A DNA stretch of 64,000 nt, taken from NCBI RefSeq assembly GCF_031157255.1, contig NZ_JAVIFX010000019.1, forward strand, positions 62,001 through 126,000, given 5' to 3'. The notes beneath the pieces were generated by a model. That model was not told the DNA's origin. It worked only from the letters and a program-made list of their open reading frames with translations, and made no database searches. Every line of letters begins with the position of its first letter. Position 1 is the stretch's first letter. A program made the translations under genes and the position numbers. Of the stretch, positions 51,191 through 60,474 are shown piece by piece. This DNA is from Bradyrhizobium sp. LHD-71. GTDB taxonomy: Bacteria > Pseudomonadota > Alphaproteobacteria > Rhizobiales > Xanthobacteraceae.

Positions 51191-52465
51191 ATGAGCGATC
51201 GCATTCGCAAGCCATCCATCGGACGTACCTCCGGTGAAATTTTTGAGCCGGGCCCTCATTGGCGGCCTCGATACTGGTCGATCTTTGTCGGCCAGGCGTT
51301 CTCACTCATCGGCTCGGCTCTCACGCAATTCGTACTGCTGTGGTGGATCACCGACACCACTGGCAGCGTCTCTGCGCTTGCAACCGCCGGCCTTGTGGCG
51401 CTGCTGCCTCAGGCGCTGCTCGCCCCCTTTGGTGGAACGCTGGCCGATCGATTGAGTCGCCGTTTGCTGATGATTGCGGCCGATGTCGTCAGTGCGCTCT
51501 GCATGGTCGTGCTCATTGCTTTGTTCCTGACGCAGCAGGTCGAGCTTTGGCATGTCTATACGATGATGTTTATCCGCAGCGCGATGCAGGCATTTCAAGC
51601 GCCAGCTGCAGCAGCGAGTACGGCCATGCTCGTTCCGCAGAGTTTTATACCTCGGGCGGCCGGACTCAATCAGACGGTGCAGGGATTGATGTCGGTTGCG
51701 GCTGCGCCTTTAGGTGCGCTTGCGATAAGCGTAATGCCCATCGGCCTGGCCCTCGGCATCGATGTTCTGACCGCTGTGCTGGGTATCGTGCCGCTTCTCA
51801 TCTATCGCATCCCCCAGCCGCAGGATCCTGCAGACCGACGGACGAGCCTCTGGGGAGAATTCCGCGCAGGTGTGCAACTGGTGTGGCACGATGCCGGCCT
51901 GCTTCACCTCTTTGGCCTGCTGGGCGCAGTCGTCCTCGTCGTCATGCCGACGGCAATGCTCGTACCTTTGCTGGTCAAAGAACATTTCGGAGGCGGAGCG
52001 CCGCAGGTGGCCGTCATGGAGGCGCTCTGGGGCCTCGGGATGTTGGCGGGGGGAACGGTGGTCGCCGTGCTCGCGCCACGCCGTTTCGTGCGCTGGACCA
52101 TCTGGGGCTTTGCCGTTTCGTGTTTCACTTTCGCGATCGCCGCCGTCATGCCGCCGGCTCTCTTCTGGATCGCCCTGATGTGGTGGACGCTGAGTGGCGT
52201 AACCTTTGTCATGGGCAATGCCCCGCTCACCGCGCTGCTGCAAACCGCCGTCCCCAATCATCTGCAGGGTCGCGTGCTGTCGCTGTTGAGTACCGTCATG
52301 GGATTGGCAGGTCCCGTCGGACTCGCACTCGCAACGCCGCTTGGGGAACTGATCGGCATTCGCTGGTTGTTCGTCGCGACGGGCGTCGCTGGCGGAATCG
52401 TCAGCCTTCTGGGTTTCTTTTCAGGGCCCTTACGACATATGGATCGTCAAGACCGCTCCGCCTGA
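51191..52465 (+). CDS. MFS exporter (MFS_3/EntS-like)
   Basis: 424 residues, about twelve helices. W-S-I-F-V-G-Q-A-F-S-L-I-G-S-A-L-T-Q-F and G-G-T-L-A-D-R-L-S-R-R-L-L-M-I, then V-P-N-H-L-Q-G-R-V, are typical of the EntS-like MFS group that exports siderophores and macrolide-like compounds. It follows the RND permease on the same strand, so it may share its TetR control. The substrate is not predictable. Confidence 0.88.
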   Translation: MSDRIRKPSIGRTSGEIFEPGPHWRPRYWSIFVGQAFSLIGSALTQFVLLWWITDTTGSVSALATAGLVALLPQALLAPFGGTLADRLSRRLLMIAADVVSALCMVVLIALFLTQQVELWHVYTMMFIRSAMQAFQAPAAAASTAMLVPQSFIPRAAGLNQTVQGLMSVAAAPLGALAISVMPIGLALGIDVLTAVLGIVPLLIYRIPQPQDPADRRTSLWGEFRAGVQLVWHDAGLLHLFGLLGAVVLVVMPTAMLVPLLVKEHFGGGAPQVAVMEALWGLGMLAGGTVVAVLAPRRFVRWTIWGFAVSCFTFAIAAVMPPALFWIALMWWTLSGVTFVMGNAPLTALLQTAVPNHLQGRVLSLLSTVMGLAGPVGLALATPLGELIGIRWLFVATGVAGGIVSLLGFFSGPLRHMDRQDRSA

Positions 52466-52585
52466 GGCCTGCGCGCGGCGCCGCAGGGCCGTGCGGAGTC
52501 CCGGAGCTTGTCCGCCCTTTTATCGCCGCCATCATGATCCAGGGATCATCAACGGGGGCGGGTCGTTTTTCTTTGAAGGTCCCGC

Positions 52586-53608
52586 GTGGTCATTCGACGC
52601 TTGCTGCAACACGAGGCGACTGTGTCGCGCCGCACGCTCCTGCGCGGGCTTGCATCTACGGCTGGTGCGCTCGCGCTCGGCGGATGCGCCGGCCTGGGCG
52701 CGACAGGCGCGCGCTTCGACGCGTCCTCGCTTTCGGCAGATCCGACGCTGCTCGTCGCAACCACCCGCAAGCGGGTGAACGGCGGCCGTTCGAAACCATG
52801 GTTCGGGCCGGAGCGGGCTCCTGCGATGAGCGTGGGGCGCGCGAAGCTCGTGCCGCCCGATGACAGTCGCTTCTCGCTCGCGGCGGCCGGTCTCGCCAGC
52901 TGGCGGCTTGACCGGGTCGAGCCTGTCGCAGGAGAGATCGGCGATCTTCTCACGCACCCCGGCGGCGCGTCGGACGTCCTGATCTACGTGCACGGCTTCA
53001 AACAAAACTTCGAAACAGCCGCGCTCGACGCCGCGCAGCTGTCCGACGGCATCAGGTTCCGTGGCCAGACAATGGTCTTCTCCTGGCCGTCGAAGGATGG
53101 CTTGTTCGACTACGCCTACGATCGCGACAGCGCGATGTGGTCCCGCGATGGCTTCGAAAGCGTGCTTCAGTCGATCGTGGCGACCCCTGGCTCCGGCCGT
53201 GTCCATATTGTCGCGCACAGCATGGGAACCATGCTGACACTGGAAAGCCTGCGCCAGCTCCACGCACGCTATGGCGACGCCGTCGTGGACAGGATTGGCG
53301 CCGTGGTGTTTGCCGCGCCGGACATCGACATGGACGTCTTCTCGTCTGCGATCAACCGCATCGGTCCGCTCGCGCGCAAGATCACCGTCATCGCGGCAAC
53401 GAACGATCGCGCGCTGGCGCTGTCGGGGCGACTGGCCGGAGGAATGACGCGGGTCGGCGCCGCCGAGAAGGCCGCCATCGAGCGACTCGGGGTGCGGGTG
53501 ATCGATGCGTCCCACGAAGGCTGGGGCGTCATCAACCACGACCTGTTCCTGACGAACGCCGAAGTTCGACAGGTGATACGTCGCTCGATCGATGCCACGA
53601 CCGCATGA
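52586..53608 (+). CDS. DUF900 alpha/beta-hydrolase lipoprotein
   Basis: 340 residues from GTG 52586 (GAAGG 7 bp before). The signal S-R-R-T-L-L-R-G-L-A-S-T-A-G combines a twin-arginine motif with a lipobox L-G-G-C, so a Tat-exported lipoprotein is likely. The hydrolase core has V-L-I-Y-V-H-G-F-K-Q-N-F and the nucleophile S212 in V-A-H-S-M-G-T. The late histidine is in N-H-D-L-F. DUF900 proteins are serine hydrolases of unknown substrate. Convergent with the next MFS gene, with an AAGCGC/GCGCTT hairpin (53608-53623) between them. Confidence 0.86.
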   Translation: MVIRRLLQHEATVSRRTLLRGLASTAGALALGGCAGLGATGARFDASSLSADPTLLVATTRKRVNGGRSKPWFGPERAPAMSVGRAKLVPPDDSRFSLAAAGLASWRLDRVEPVAGEIGDLLTHPGGASDVLIYVHGFKQNFETAALDAAQLSDGIRFRGQTMVFSWPSKDGLFDYAYDRDSAMWSRDGFESVLQSIVATPGSGRVHIVAHSMGTMLTLESLRQLHARYGDAVVDRIGAVVFAAPDIDMDVFSSAINRIGPLARKITVIAATNDRALALSGRLAGGMTRVGAAEKAAIERLGVRVIDASHEGWGVINHDLFLTNAEVRQVIRRSIDATTA

Positions 53609-53638
53609 AGCGCGTTTGCGCTTAGCGAGAAGCGCCGG

Positions 53639-55135
53639 TCAGTTCCGCCCGACCTGGTCGAGCTTCGTACCTCTGGTTTCGATCCGCCAGAACCACGTGA
53701 CAATCGCGCCGAGAAGAGAAGCGCCCATCAGGATGTGAAGCAAGGTCTGCGTGCCAATGTCGACGAGCAGGATCGGAAACAGGAACGCGGTGATGACGGC
53801 TCCGATCTTGGCAAACGATGCAGCAAAGCCCGCACCCTTGCCGCGAATCGAGGTCGGAAAGACTTCGCCCGCGATGAGGTAGGTTTGTGCGTTGGGACCG
53901 ATGTTGTTCATGAAATTGAACAGCATGAAGCCCGCAAAGATCAGCACGGTGTTTTCGGTGCCGGTGAAATGGGTCGACATGGTCGCGATCAGCAGGCCGA
54001 CGGCGCAACCGACGAAGCCGAAGATCTGCAGCCTGATCCGGCCGAGCTTGTCCGTCAGAGCCACGGCGAAAGCAATGCCGACGATGAGCAGGAGGTCGAT
54101 CAGGGCCGCGCCTTTGGCCGCAAGGAGATCGTTCTGAACGATATCGGCGATGGCAGTGGCATGCGCCTTCTCGTGACCGATCGAAGCGGCCAGGATGGTC
54201 GGGGTGAAAATGCCGATGCCATAGGTGCTGAGATCCTGAAGAAACCACGGCACTGCGGCGAGGGTGGTGGAGCCGCGATTTCTGTCATCAAAAAGGGTGC
54301 GCCAGCCGGGCGTTGCGCTCTCCTGCCCGATACGATCGCCATCGGCGACTGCTCCGCCTGACAACCTGATCTGTTTCGGATACGGCGGTTCACGCGTGAG
54401 AAGCTTGACGGTCTCGTGCTCGGCCTCCTGGGTGCGGCCGCGCGACATCAGCCATTGCGGGCTTTCGGTGATGTAGAAACGGCCGATGATGACGAGGAGA
54501 GCGGGAATGATTGCGGTTGCGTACATCCAGCGCCAGGCTTCCGGGTTCGGCGCATTGGCAAGGATCAGATAGCCGATCACCGTCCCCGTCAGGGCGCCGA
54601 CAGCCTGAAAAGCGAACGCCGACAGCACCAGTCTCCCACGCATCTGCGATGGAATTGCCTCCGACACGACCATATGCGCGGTCGGATAGTCGCAGCCGAG
54701 TGCAAGACCAAGGCCGAAGAGACAGACGGCGAGCCAAGTGAAATTCGGACTGAAGCAGATCAGAACCAGGAAGACGGTAAATATCATCATCTCGGTGATG
54801 AACATGCGCTTGCGTCCGAACCGGTCGGCGAGGCTGCCGAGCATGGTCGCGCCGACCAAAATCCCGAGCAGCGAAGCTGCAGCGACGACCCCATGTCCCC
54901 ATGCGCCCAGGCTGAACTCTTTCGATACGAGCGGCAGCGCTACGCCCGTCATGAAGACGACCATGCCCTCGAAGAACTTGCCGGCGGCCGCCTGGCTCCA
55001 GATGCGCCATTGCATCCTGGTCAGTGGTATCGTCGGCGTCGCAGTGCCATCAGCCCAGATGGGATGTTCGTCGATGTATTGCTGGACGGACTTGCCCTTG
55101 ACCGCGGAATTCAGATCGCCTGGTGTCTGATCCAT
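53639..55135 (-). CDS. MFS transporter (sugar/aromatic acid porter type)
   Basis: 498 residues, twelve helices. The motif after helix 2 is G-S-L-A-D-R-F-G-R-K-R-M-F and after helix 4 M-V-V-S-E-A-I-P-S-Q-M-R-G-R-L-V; helix 10-11 has A-G-E-V-F-P-T-S-I-R-G-K-G-A-G. These are the sugar-porter/phosphate or aromatic-acid symporter signatures; a long central loop separates the halves. ATG 55135 is chosen since GAGAG precedes it and the frame upstream lacks conserved sequence. Divergent from the aminotransferase operon, which could feed on the imported substrate; this link is speculative. Confidence 0.88.
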   Translation of the reverse strand: MDQTPGDLNSAVKGKSVQQYIDEHPIWADGTATPTIPLTRMQWRIWSQAAAGKFFEGMVVFMTGVALPLVSKEFSLGAWGHGVVAAASLLGILVGATMLGSLADRFGRKRMFITEMMIFTVFLVLICFSPNFTWLAVCLFGLGLALGCDYPTAHMVVSEAIPSQMRGRLVLSAFAFQAVGALTGTVIGYLILANAPNPEAWRWMYATAIIPALLVIIGRFYITESPQWLMSRGRTQEAEHETVKLLTREPPYPKQIRLSGGAVADGDRIGQESATPGWRTLFDDRNRGSTTLAAVPWFLQDLSTYGIGIFTPTILAASIGHEKAHATAIADIVQNDLLAAKGAALIDLLLIVGIAFAVALTDKLGRIRLQIFGFVGCAVGLLIATMSTHFTGTENTVLIFAGFMLFNFMNNIGPNAQTYLIAGEVFPTSIRGKGAGFAASFAKIGAVITAFLFPILLVDIGTQTLLHILMGASLLGAIVTWFWRIETRGTKLDQVGRN

Positions 55136-55451
55136 TTCGCTCTCGGTTGAATGCGCCGTCAGAGCCGCTGCCGAGTTCAAGGTCGATCAGCGCATTGACG
55201 ATGCGTAACCCTCGCGCCGTTGATGTTGCGTTGAAGTGAAAGCGATCATTGTCTTCATCGATGGACACACGCCATCGCTTCAAATGAAAAACGTTTGACA
55301 TCGAACTGTCACAGGGCCTGGCGATGCCGCTGCGAGCTCAACAGCCGGTCCGCGGCCCGGCCCAGACATCACCGCTGATAACCGTCTGGATGCGTGCGAT
55401 AAGCGCAATACGATTTGCGATCTCTCCGCGTTCCGTTAGTCTGGCCGTCCC
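55136..55451. other. Divergent promoter region, MFS / aminotransferase operon
   Basis: 316 bp with no recognised gene and no strong palindrome. It must contain the promoters for both directions. Confidence 0.5.
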
Positions 55452-56612
55452 ATGTTGACCATCCCTGACTATCGCCTCCGCCTTCCCGGTCCGACTGCTG
55501 TCCCCGAACGCGTCCGCCAGGCCACCGCGCTGCCGGTCCTCAACCACCGCGGCGCCGAATTCAAAGCCATGCTGGCGGAATGCCAGCAGCGGTTGAAACC
55601 GATCTTCGGCACGAGACATGACGTTCTGCTTTTCGCAGGCTCGGGAACGGCGATGATGGAAGCAGCCGTCGCCAACGTTGTCAGCCCCGGCGATGCGGTC
55701 CTCATCGTCGTTGCCGGCCAGTTCGGCGATCGTTTCGTGTCGATCGCCAAAGCCCTTGGCGCAACTGTCGACACGATCGATGTCGAATGGGGTGGCGCGC
55801 TCGATGCGCAACGTGTGGCTGAGCGGCTCAAAAGCCGCTCGTACCGCGCGGTCGTGATGGTTCATAACGAGAGCTCTACCGGCGTCGCCTACGACATCGC
55901 CGCCGTCGGAGCGGTCGTGCGGGATACGCCGGCGCTGCTCATCGTCGATTCGGTCAGCGGCCTTGCCGGCATCGAGATGAAGATGGATGCCTGGGGTGCG
56001 GACATCGTAGTGTCGGCCTCGCAGAAATCGCTGATGTGCGCGCCGGGCCTCGGCTTCGCCGCGGTCAGTGCCAAGGCATGGAAGGTGATCGACCGTGACG
56101 GGCGCGTGCCCAGCTTTTTCGCCGATTTCCGCCGTGCCAAGGCCTCGCTCGAGAAAGACGGCACACCGTTCACGCCACCGGTGACGCTGGTCTATGGCCT
56201 GCTCGAGGCGTTGCACATGATCGACGAGGAGGGGCTGGCAAACGTCCTCAGGCGCCACAGCAGGCTTGCCGCCGCCTTGCGCGCCGGCGTCCAGGCGCTT
56301 GGCGTCGAGCTCTACAACCAGCCGGATATTTCGTCTTCGACGGTCGTTGCCATGAAAGTCCCCCGAGGACTCGAAGGCGGCGCCATCGTCCAGCGCCTGC
56401 GCGAGCGCTATCGTACGGTCATCGCCGGCGCGCGGCACCCCAGCCAGACCGGCAAGGTCTTCCGCATCGGAACGATGGGTGCGGTCAGCGAGACGGACAT
56501 CATCACTGACCTTCGCCATCTCGAAGCTACCTTGAAGGATCTCGGCAAACCCGCTCCGACCCAGCATGCCGGAGTGCGCGCAGCGCTCGACGCCCTTGCC
56601 GCCAGCGCTTAA
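55452..56612 (+). CDS. Class V PLP-dependent aminotransferase
   Basis: 386 residues. R-L-P-G-P-T-A-V-P-E-R-V at the start and S-G-T-A-M-M-E-A-A-V resemble serine/alanine-glyoxylate aminotransferases. The PLP lysine is K192 in S-A-S-Q-K-S-L-M, and D-S-V-S-G-L-A-G carries the ring-nitrogen aspartate. Likely transfers an amino group to glyoxylate or pyruvate. It heads an operon with an ABC importer and a threonine aldolase, so the pathway may turn an imported amino compound into glycine or serine. The exact substrate is unknown. Confidence 0.88.
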   Translation: MLTIPDYRLRLPGPTAVPERVRQATALPVLNHRGAEFKAMLAECQQRLKPIFGTRHDVLLFAGSGTAMMEAAVANVVSPGDAVLIVVAGQFGDRFVSIAKALGATVDTIDVEWGGALDAQRVAERLKSRSYRAVVMVHNESSTGVAYDIAAVGAVVRDTPALLIVDSVSGLAGIEMKMDAWGADIVVSASQKSLMCAPGLGFAAVSAKAWKVIDRDGRVPSFFADFRRAKASLEKDGTPFTPPVTLVYGLLEALHMIDEEGLANVLRRHSRLAAALRAGVQALGVELYNQPDISSSTVVAMKVPRGLEGGAIVQRLRERYRTVIAGARHPSQTGKVFRIGTMGAVSETDIITDLRHLEATLKDLGKPAPTQHAGVRAALDALAASA

Positions 56613-56655
56613 GCTCTTCCCCAAAGCGACCGAGGCGAGGGGATGGAGTGCGATC

Positions 56656-57660
56656 ATGAAGCGTTTGGTCACGAATATCGCGGCGGCTGCAGTGGCGGTC
56701 ACTCTGGGTTGGACAGGCAGTGCCGAGGCGCAGCAGCGCATCGTCATCTATTCGTCGAATGACGCGACGCTGAACAAGCTCGTCGCCACCGAGTTCACCA
56801 AGGCGACTGGCATTGCCGCCGACGTCATCTCGGCCGGCTCGGGCGTCGTGATCAAGCGTGTCGAAACGGAGAAGGACCGGCCGCAGGGCGATATCGTCTG
56901 GGGCATCAGCCGGGCGTTGCTGCAGACCAATGCGCAGTATTTCGACTCCTACGCCTCGCAGCACAAGGATGCGATTCCAGCTGAGTACCGCGATCCGCAG
57001 GATCGTTGGATCGGCACCAATCTGCACCTGCTCGTGGTGCTGCAGAACACCAAGTCGGTGCCGGTGGAGCAGGGGCCCCGGAGCTGGGAGGACCTGACCG
57101 ACAAGAAGTGGAAGGGCAACGTCGCCTTCACCGATCCGGCCAACTCCGGTTCAGCCTATTCCAACATTACCTTTCTGGTCGACACCTGGGGCGGTGGCAG
57201 TGCCGGCTGGGACAAGGTCTCCAAGCTCATCGGCAATGCCAAGATGCTCAACCGCTCGTCGCTGGTCTTCCAGGGTGTCGGCAACGGTGAATACGGCTTG
57301 GGCATCTCGCTTGAATACGCGGGCTACCTGTGGGCCAACAACGGCGCGCCGGTGCAGGTGGTCTATCCGTCCGACGGCACCATCGCTCAGATGGAAGGCG
57401 TCGCCATCATCAAGAACGGTCCGAACACCTCGGGCGCCCGTCAATTCGTCGACTACGTCAACCGCAAGGATGTTCGCGAGATGATCCTCAAGGAGACGTT
57501 CCGTCGGCCGGCACGCCAGGATCTCGATCTGCCCAACCTGCCGGGAAAGATGCCCAAGCTGTCCGACATCAAGCTCTTGAAGTACGACGAGGAAGCTTGG
57601 ACCCAGAAGCGCTCCGAAACGATGGATCGCATCAAGGACGTGATTCAGGCCACTCGCTGA
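56656..57660 (+). CDS. ABC transporter substrate-binding protein (iron/phosphonate type)
   Basis: 334 residues. Signal peptide (A-A-A-A-V-A-V-T-L-G-W-T-G-S-A-E-A). Mature start Q-R-I-V-I-Y-S-S-N-D-A-T-L, then D-V-I-S-A-G-S-G and G-D-I-V-W-G-I-S-R-A, and V-A-F-T-D-P-A-N-S-G-S-A, are the pattern of COG1840 binding proteins, annotated for Fe3+, 2-aminoethylphosphonate or similar ligands. GGAG is 7 bp before ATG 56656. In operon with its ATPase and fused permease. Flanking aminotransferase and threonine aldolase genes favour an amino-group-containing ligand over iron. Confidence 0.88.
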   Translation: MKRLVTNIAAAAVAVTLGWTGSAEAQQRIVIYSSNDATLNKLVATEFTKATGIAADVISAGSGVVIKRVETEKDRPQGDIVWGISRALLQTNAQYFDSYASQHKDAIPAEYRDPQDRWIGTNLHLLVVLQNTKSVPVEQGPRSWEDLTDKKWKGNVAFTDPANSGSAYSNITFLVDTWGGGSAGWDKVSKLIGNAKMLNRSSLVFQGVGNGEYGLGISLEYAGYLWANNGAPVQVVYPSDGTIAQMEGVAIIKNGPNTSGARQFVDYVNRKDVREMILKETFRRPARQDLDLPNLPGKMPKLSDIKLLKYDEEAWTQKRSETMDRIKDVIQATR

Positions 57661-57748
57661 CGCGCGTCGACCTCGTCGTCCAGGACGGCTGCGCCGAACC
57701 GGCGCGGTCTTCCGGGATGAGGAGCTTATTGTTTCCGGGGGGCAGTTT

Positions 57749-58819
57749 TTGACAGCAATTTCGATTGACCACGTGTCGCGATCGTTCGGGACGGTGCGCG
57801 CCGTCGACGACGTGTCGCTCGAAATCCAGGACGGCGAGTTCTTCACGCTGCTTGGACCTTCGGGTTGCGGCAAGACCACGCTGCTGCGCACGATCGCCGG
57901 CTTCGCCGACCTCAGTGCCGGCCAGATCCGTTTTGGCCAAAAACGCATCGACACGTTGCCGCCGCATCGTCGCAACACCGGCATGGTGTTCCAGAACTAT
58001 GCGATCTTCCCCAACCTCACCGTCGGAGGGAATGTGGCCTACGGCCTCAAGGCACGCAGTGTGCCCGAGGTGCAGATCAAGGAGCGCGTGGCTCGCGTTC
58101 TCAGGCTCGTGCATCTCGACACGTATGGCGATCGCTGGCCGCACCAGCTCTCGGGCGGCCAGCTTCAGCGCGTCGCCATTGCCAGATGCCTGGTGATCGA
58201 GCCCGAGGTGCTGCTGCTCGACGAGCCGCTCTCCAACCTCGACGCCAAGCTGCGCGTAGAAATGCGTGCCGAGATCCGCGAGCTCCAGCAGCAACTGAAG
58301 ATCACGGCCATTTACGTCACGCACGATCAGGAAGAGGCGCTGGCGATGTCCGACCGCATCGCCGTGATGCGCGCGGGCAAGCTCGAGCAGGTGGCGAGGC
58401 CGCAGGATATCTATCGCGCGCCGGCGACGCCGTTCGTTGCCGAGTTCATGGGAACCACCAACCTGCTCCGCGGCACGGTCGCCGGCCGCGCCGGCGAGGC
58501 GTTGCGCATCCGCGTCGGCCAGCAGGAGTTCTGCGCCGCCGGCAAGGCAGGCGAGGGTGAAAGCGTCAGTTTCTCCCTCAGGCCCGAGACCATCCGCCTC
58601 CTCGGTCCGGGCGAAACGCCGCCGACAGGCTGGGGGGCGTTCGAAGCAAGGCTCGGCTCGGTCGAATTTCTGGGCGCGATCACCCGCATCGAGCTCCAGA
58701 TCGGCAATGACACCATGCTGCGCGTTGCCAGCCTCGACGTGCTGCCTGATGAACTGAAGGCGCGCGGCCGTATCGCCGCCGCATATGATCCGCGGCGCAT
58801 CACGGTGTTTCGCGGATGA
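57749..58819 (+). CDS. ABC transporter ATP-binding protein (Fe/spermidine/AEP type)
   Basis: 356 residues from TTG 57749, with a GGGGGG run 7 bp upstream. Walker A G-P-S-G-C-G-K-T-T, Q loop M-V-F-Q-N-Y-A, signature L-S-G-G-Q-L-Q-R, Walker B V-L-L-L-D-E-P-L-S and switch T-H-D-Q are all intact; a TOBE-like regulatory part follows residue 240. It powers import through the fused permease, whose start overlaps its stop by 4 bp. Confidence 0.92.
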   Translation: MTAISIDHVSRSFGTVRAVDDVSLEIQDGEFFTLLGPSGCGKTTLLRTIAGFADLSAGQIRFGQKRIDTLPPHRRNTGMVFQNYAIFPNLTVGGNVAYGLKARSVPEVQIKERVARVLRLVHLDTYGDRWPHQLSGGQLQRVAIARCLVIEPEVLLLDEPLSNLDAKLRVEMRAEIRELQQQLKITAIYVTHDQEEALAMSDRIAVMRAGKLEQVARPQDIYRAPATPFVAEFMGTTNLLRGTVAGRAGEALRIRVGQQEFCAAGKAGEGESVSFSLRPETIRLLGPGETPPTGWGAFEARLGSVEFLGAITRIELQIGNDTMLRVASLDVLPDELKARGRIAAAYDPRRITVFRG

Positions 58820-60471
58820 TCGCCATCTCTCGCCGCGACACGTTCCCGCTGGCCATCGCGATCCTGGCCTTCGCCTTTCTCGGACTGTTTTTGCTTTACC
58901 CGCTGCTCAATGTCTTCGGCGCGAGCTTCCTCGACCGCACAGGCACGCACTTTACGCTCGCGAACTATGCCCGCATGCTGTCGAGCAGCTTCTACCTTGG
59001 CAGCCTGTCCAACAGCCTGATCCTGGGCGCGCTGTCGACACTGCTGACGATCGTGCTGGGGGTGCCGTTGGCCTTCTGCCTTGCTCGGCTGCCGATCCCG
59101 GGCAAATCGCTGCTGCTCGCACTGGCGTCGTTGCCGCTGGTGCTTCCCTCCTTCGTTGCGGCCTATGCGCTTGTGCTGCTGCTCGGCCGCGCCGGCGTCA
59201 TCACGCGTTTCCTGCGCGATAGCGGCATCCCCTTCACCTCGATCTACGGCATGACGGGGATGACCATCGTTTTCACGATGACGCTTTTCCCCTTCGTTGT
59301 CTTTCCCGCGCTGGCGGCGTTCAAAGCGATCGACGTTTCGGTCGAGGAGGCGGGGCAGAATCTCGGCTCATCGCGCTGGCGCACCTTCTGGACGGTCACT
59401 CTGCCGGTTGTCATGCCCGCAGTGCTTGCCGGCGGATTGCTGGTCTTCATCGACGTGATCGAGAGCTTCGGTGTGCCCTTCGTGCTGGCCGAGGACAAGC
59501 CGATCCTGGCGGTCGAGGCCTATAAGCTGTTCGTCGGCGAGACCGGCGGCAATCCCGCCTCGGCAGGCGTGCTCGGCGTGCTGTTGATCGTCTGCACCGC
59601 CATCGCGCTCCTTATCCAGCGTTACTATCTCGGCCGCCGGCGCTTTTCGACTGCGGCCCGCCGCGCACCGCCTGAGCTGGTGGTGAAACCCTGGCTGCGC
59701 CGACTGGCCTCCGTCTATTCCTGGGGCGTGGTGTTGATCGCGCTCGTGCCGTTCTTTGCCATCATCGTGATCTCCTTCATGGAGTTCCGCGGCCCGGTGA
59801 TGCATCCGAACCTCAGCCTCGACAACTTCCGCGACCTGCTCAATCAGTCCTGGCGGCCGCTCATCAACACGCTCACTTTGTCCACCGCCGCTGCGATCAT
59901 GGCTGCCGCGATCGGCGTCCCTATCGGCTTCGCCATCACCCGCTTTCGCTCCAGGATCTCGGACCTGCTCGACGTCATTGCCATGACGCCTTTTGCCGTG
60001 GCGGGAACGGTGCTGGCCATCGGCCTGATCATTTCGTTCAACAGTGGCTGGCTGGTGCTGACCGGCGGCTGGTTGATCCTCGTCATCGCCTGGGTGGTGC
60101 GGAAGATCCCGTTCAACGTGCGCGCCTCGGCGGCCATCCTCCATCAGATCGATCCGAGCCTCGAGGAGGCGTCGATCAATCTTGGTGTCTCGCCGCTGAT
60201 GACTTTCGCACGACTGACCGTGCCGCTGATGATGGGCGGCATCATCGGCGGCATGGTGCTGACCTGGGTGACCGTTGCTTCCGAGCTCAGCTCCACCGTC
60301 GTCCTCTATAGCGGGCCGTGGGCCACGATGACCGTCGTCATGTTCCAGGCGCTCGAGAGCACGGGTGCGGGCGTTGCCTCGGCCGCGGCGACCGTGCTGA
60401 TCGTCTTCACCGTACTGCCGGTAGCGCTGATCTACCGGCTTCTTCGCCGCCACGAACTCGGTATGATGTGA
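58816..60471 (+). CDS. ABC transporter fused permease (FbpB type)
   Basis: 551 residues, two binding-protein-dependent permease domains in one chain. The first contains E-E-A-G-Q-N-L-G-S-S and the second L-E-E-A-S-I-N-L-G-V-S, the EAA loops that contact the ATPase; each follows six hydrophobic helices. The double permease matches the COG1178 partner of COG1840/COG3842 systems. ATGA overlap with the ATPase; the threonine aldolase gene starts 3 bp after its stop. Confidence 0.93.
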   Translation: MIAISRRDTFPLAIAILAFAFLGLFLLYPLLNVFGASFLDRTGTHFTLANYARMLSSSFYLGSLSNSLILGALSTLLTIVLGVPLAFCLARLPIPGKSLLLALASLPLVLPSFVAAYALVLLLGRAGVITRFLRDSGIPFTSIYGMTGMTIVFTMTLFPFVVFPALAAFKAIDVSVEEAGQNLGSSRWRTFWTVTLPVVMPAVLAGGLLVFIDVIESFGVPFVLAEDKPILAVEAYKLFVGETGGNPASAGVLGVLLIVCTAIALLIQRYYLGRRRFSTAARRAPPELVVKPWLRRLASVYSWGVVLIALVPFFAIIVISFMEFRGPVMHPNLSLDNFRDLLNQSWRPLINTLTLSTAAAIMAAAIGVPIGFAITRFRSRISDLLDVIAMTPFAVAGTVLAIGLIISFNSGWLVLTGGWLILVIAWVVRKIPFNVRASAAILHQIDPSLEEASINLGVSPLMTFARLTVPLMMGGIIGGMVLTWVTVASELSSTVVLYSGPWATMTVVMFQALESTGAGVASAAATVLIVFTVLPVALIYRLLRRHELGMM

Positions 60472-60474
60472 GCC

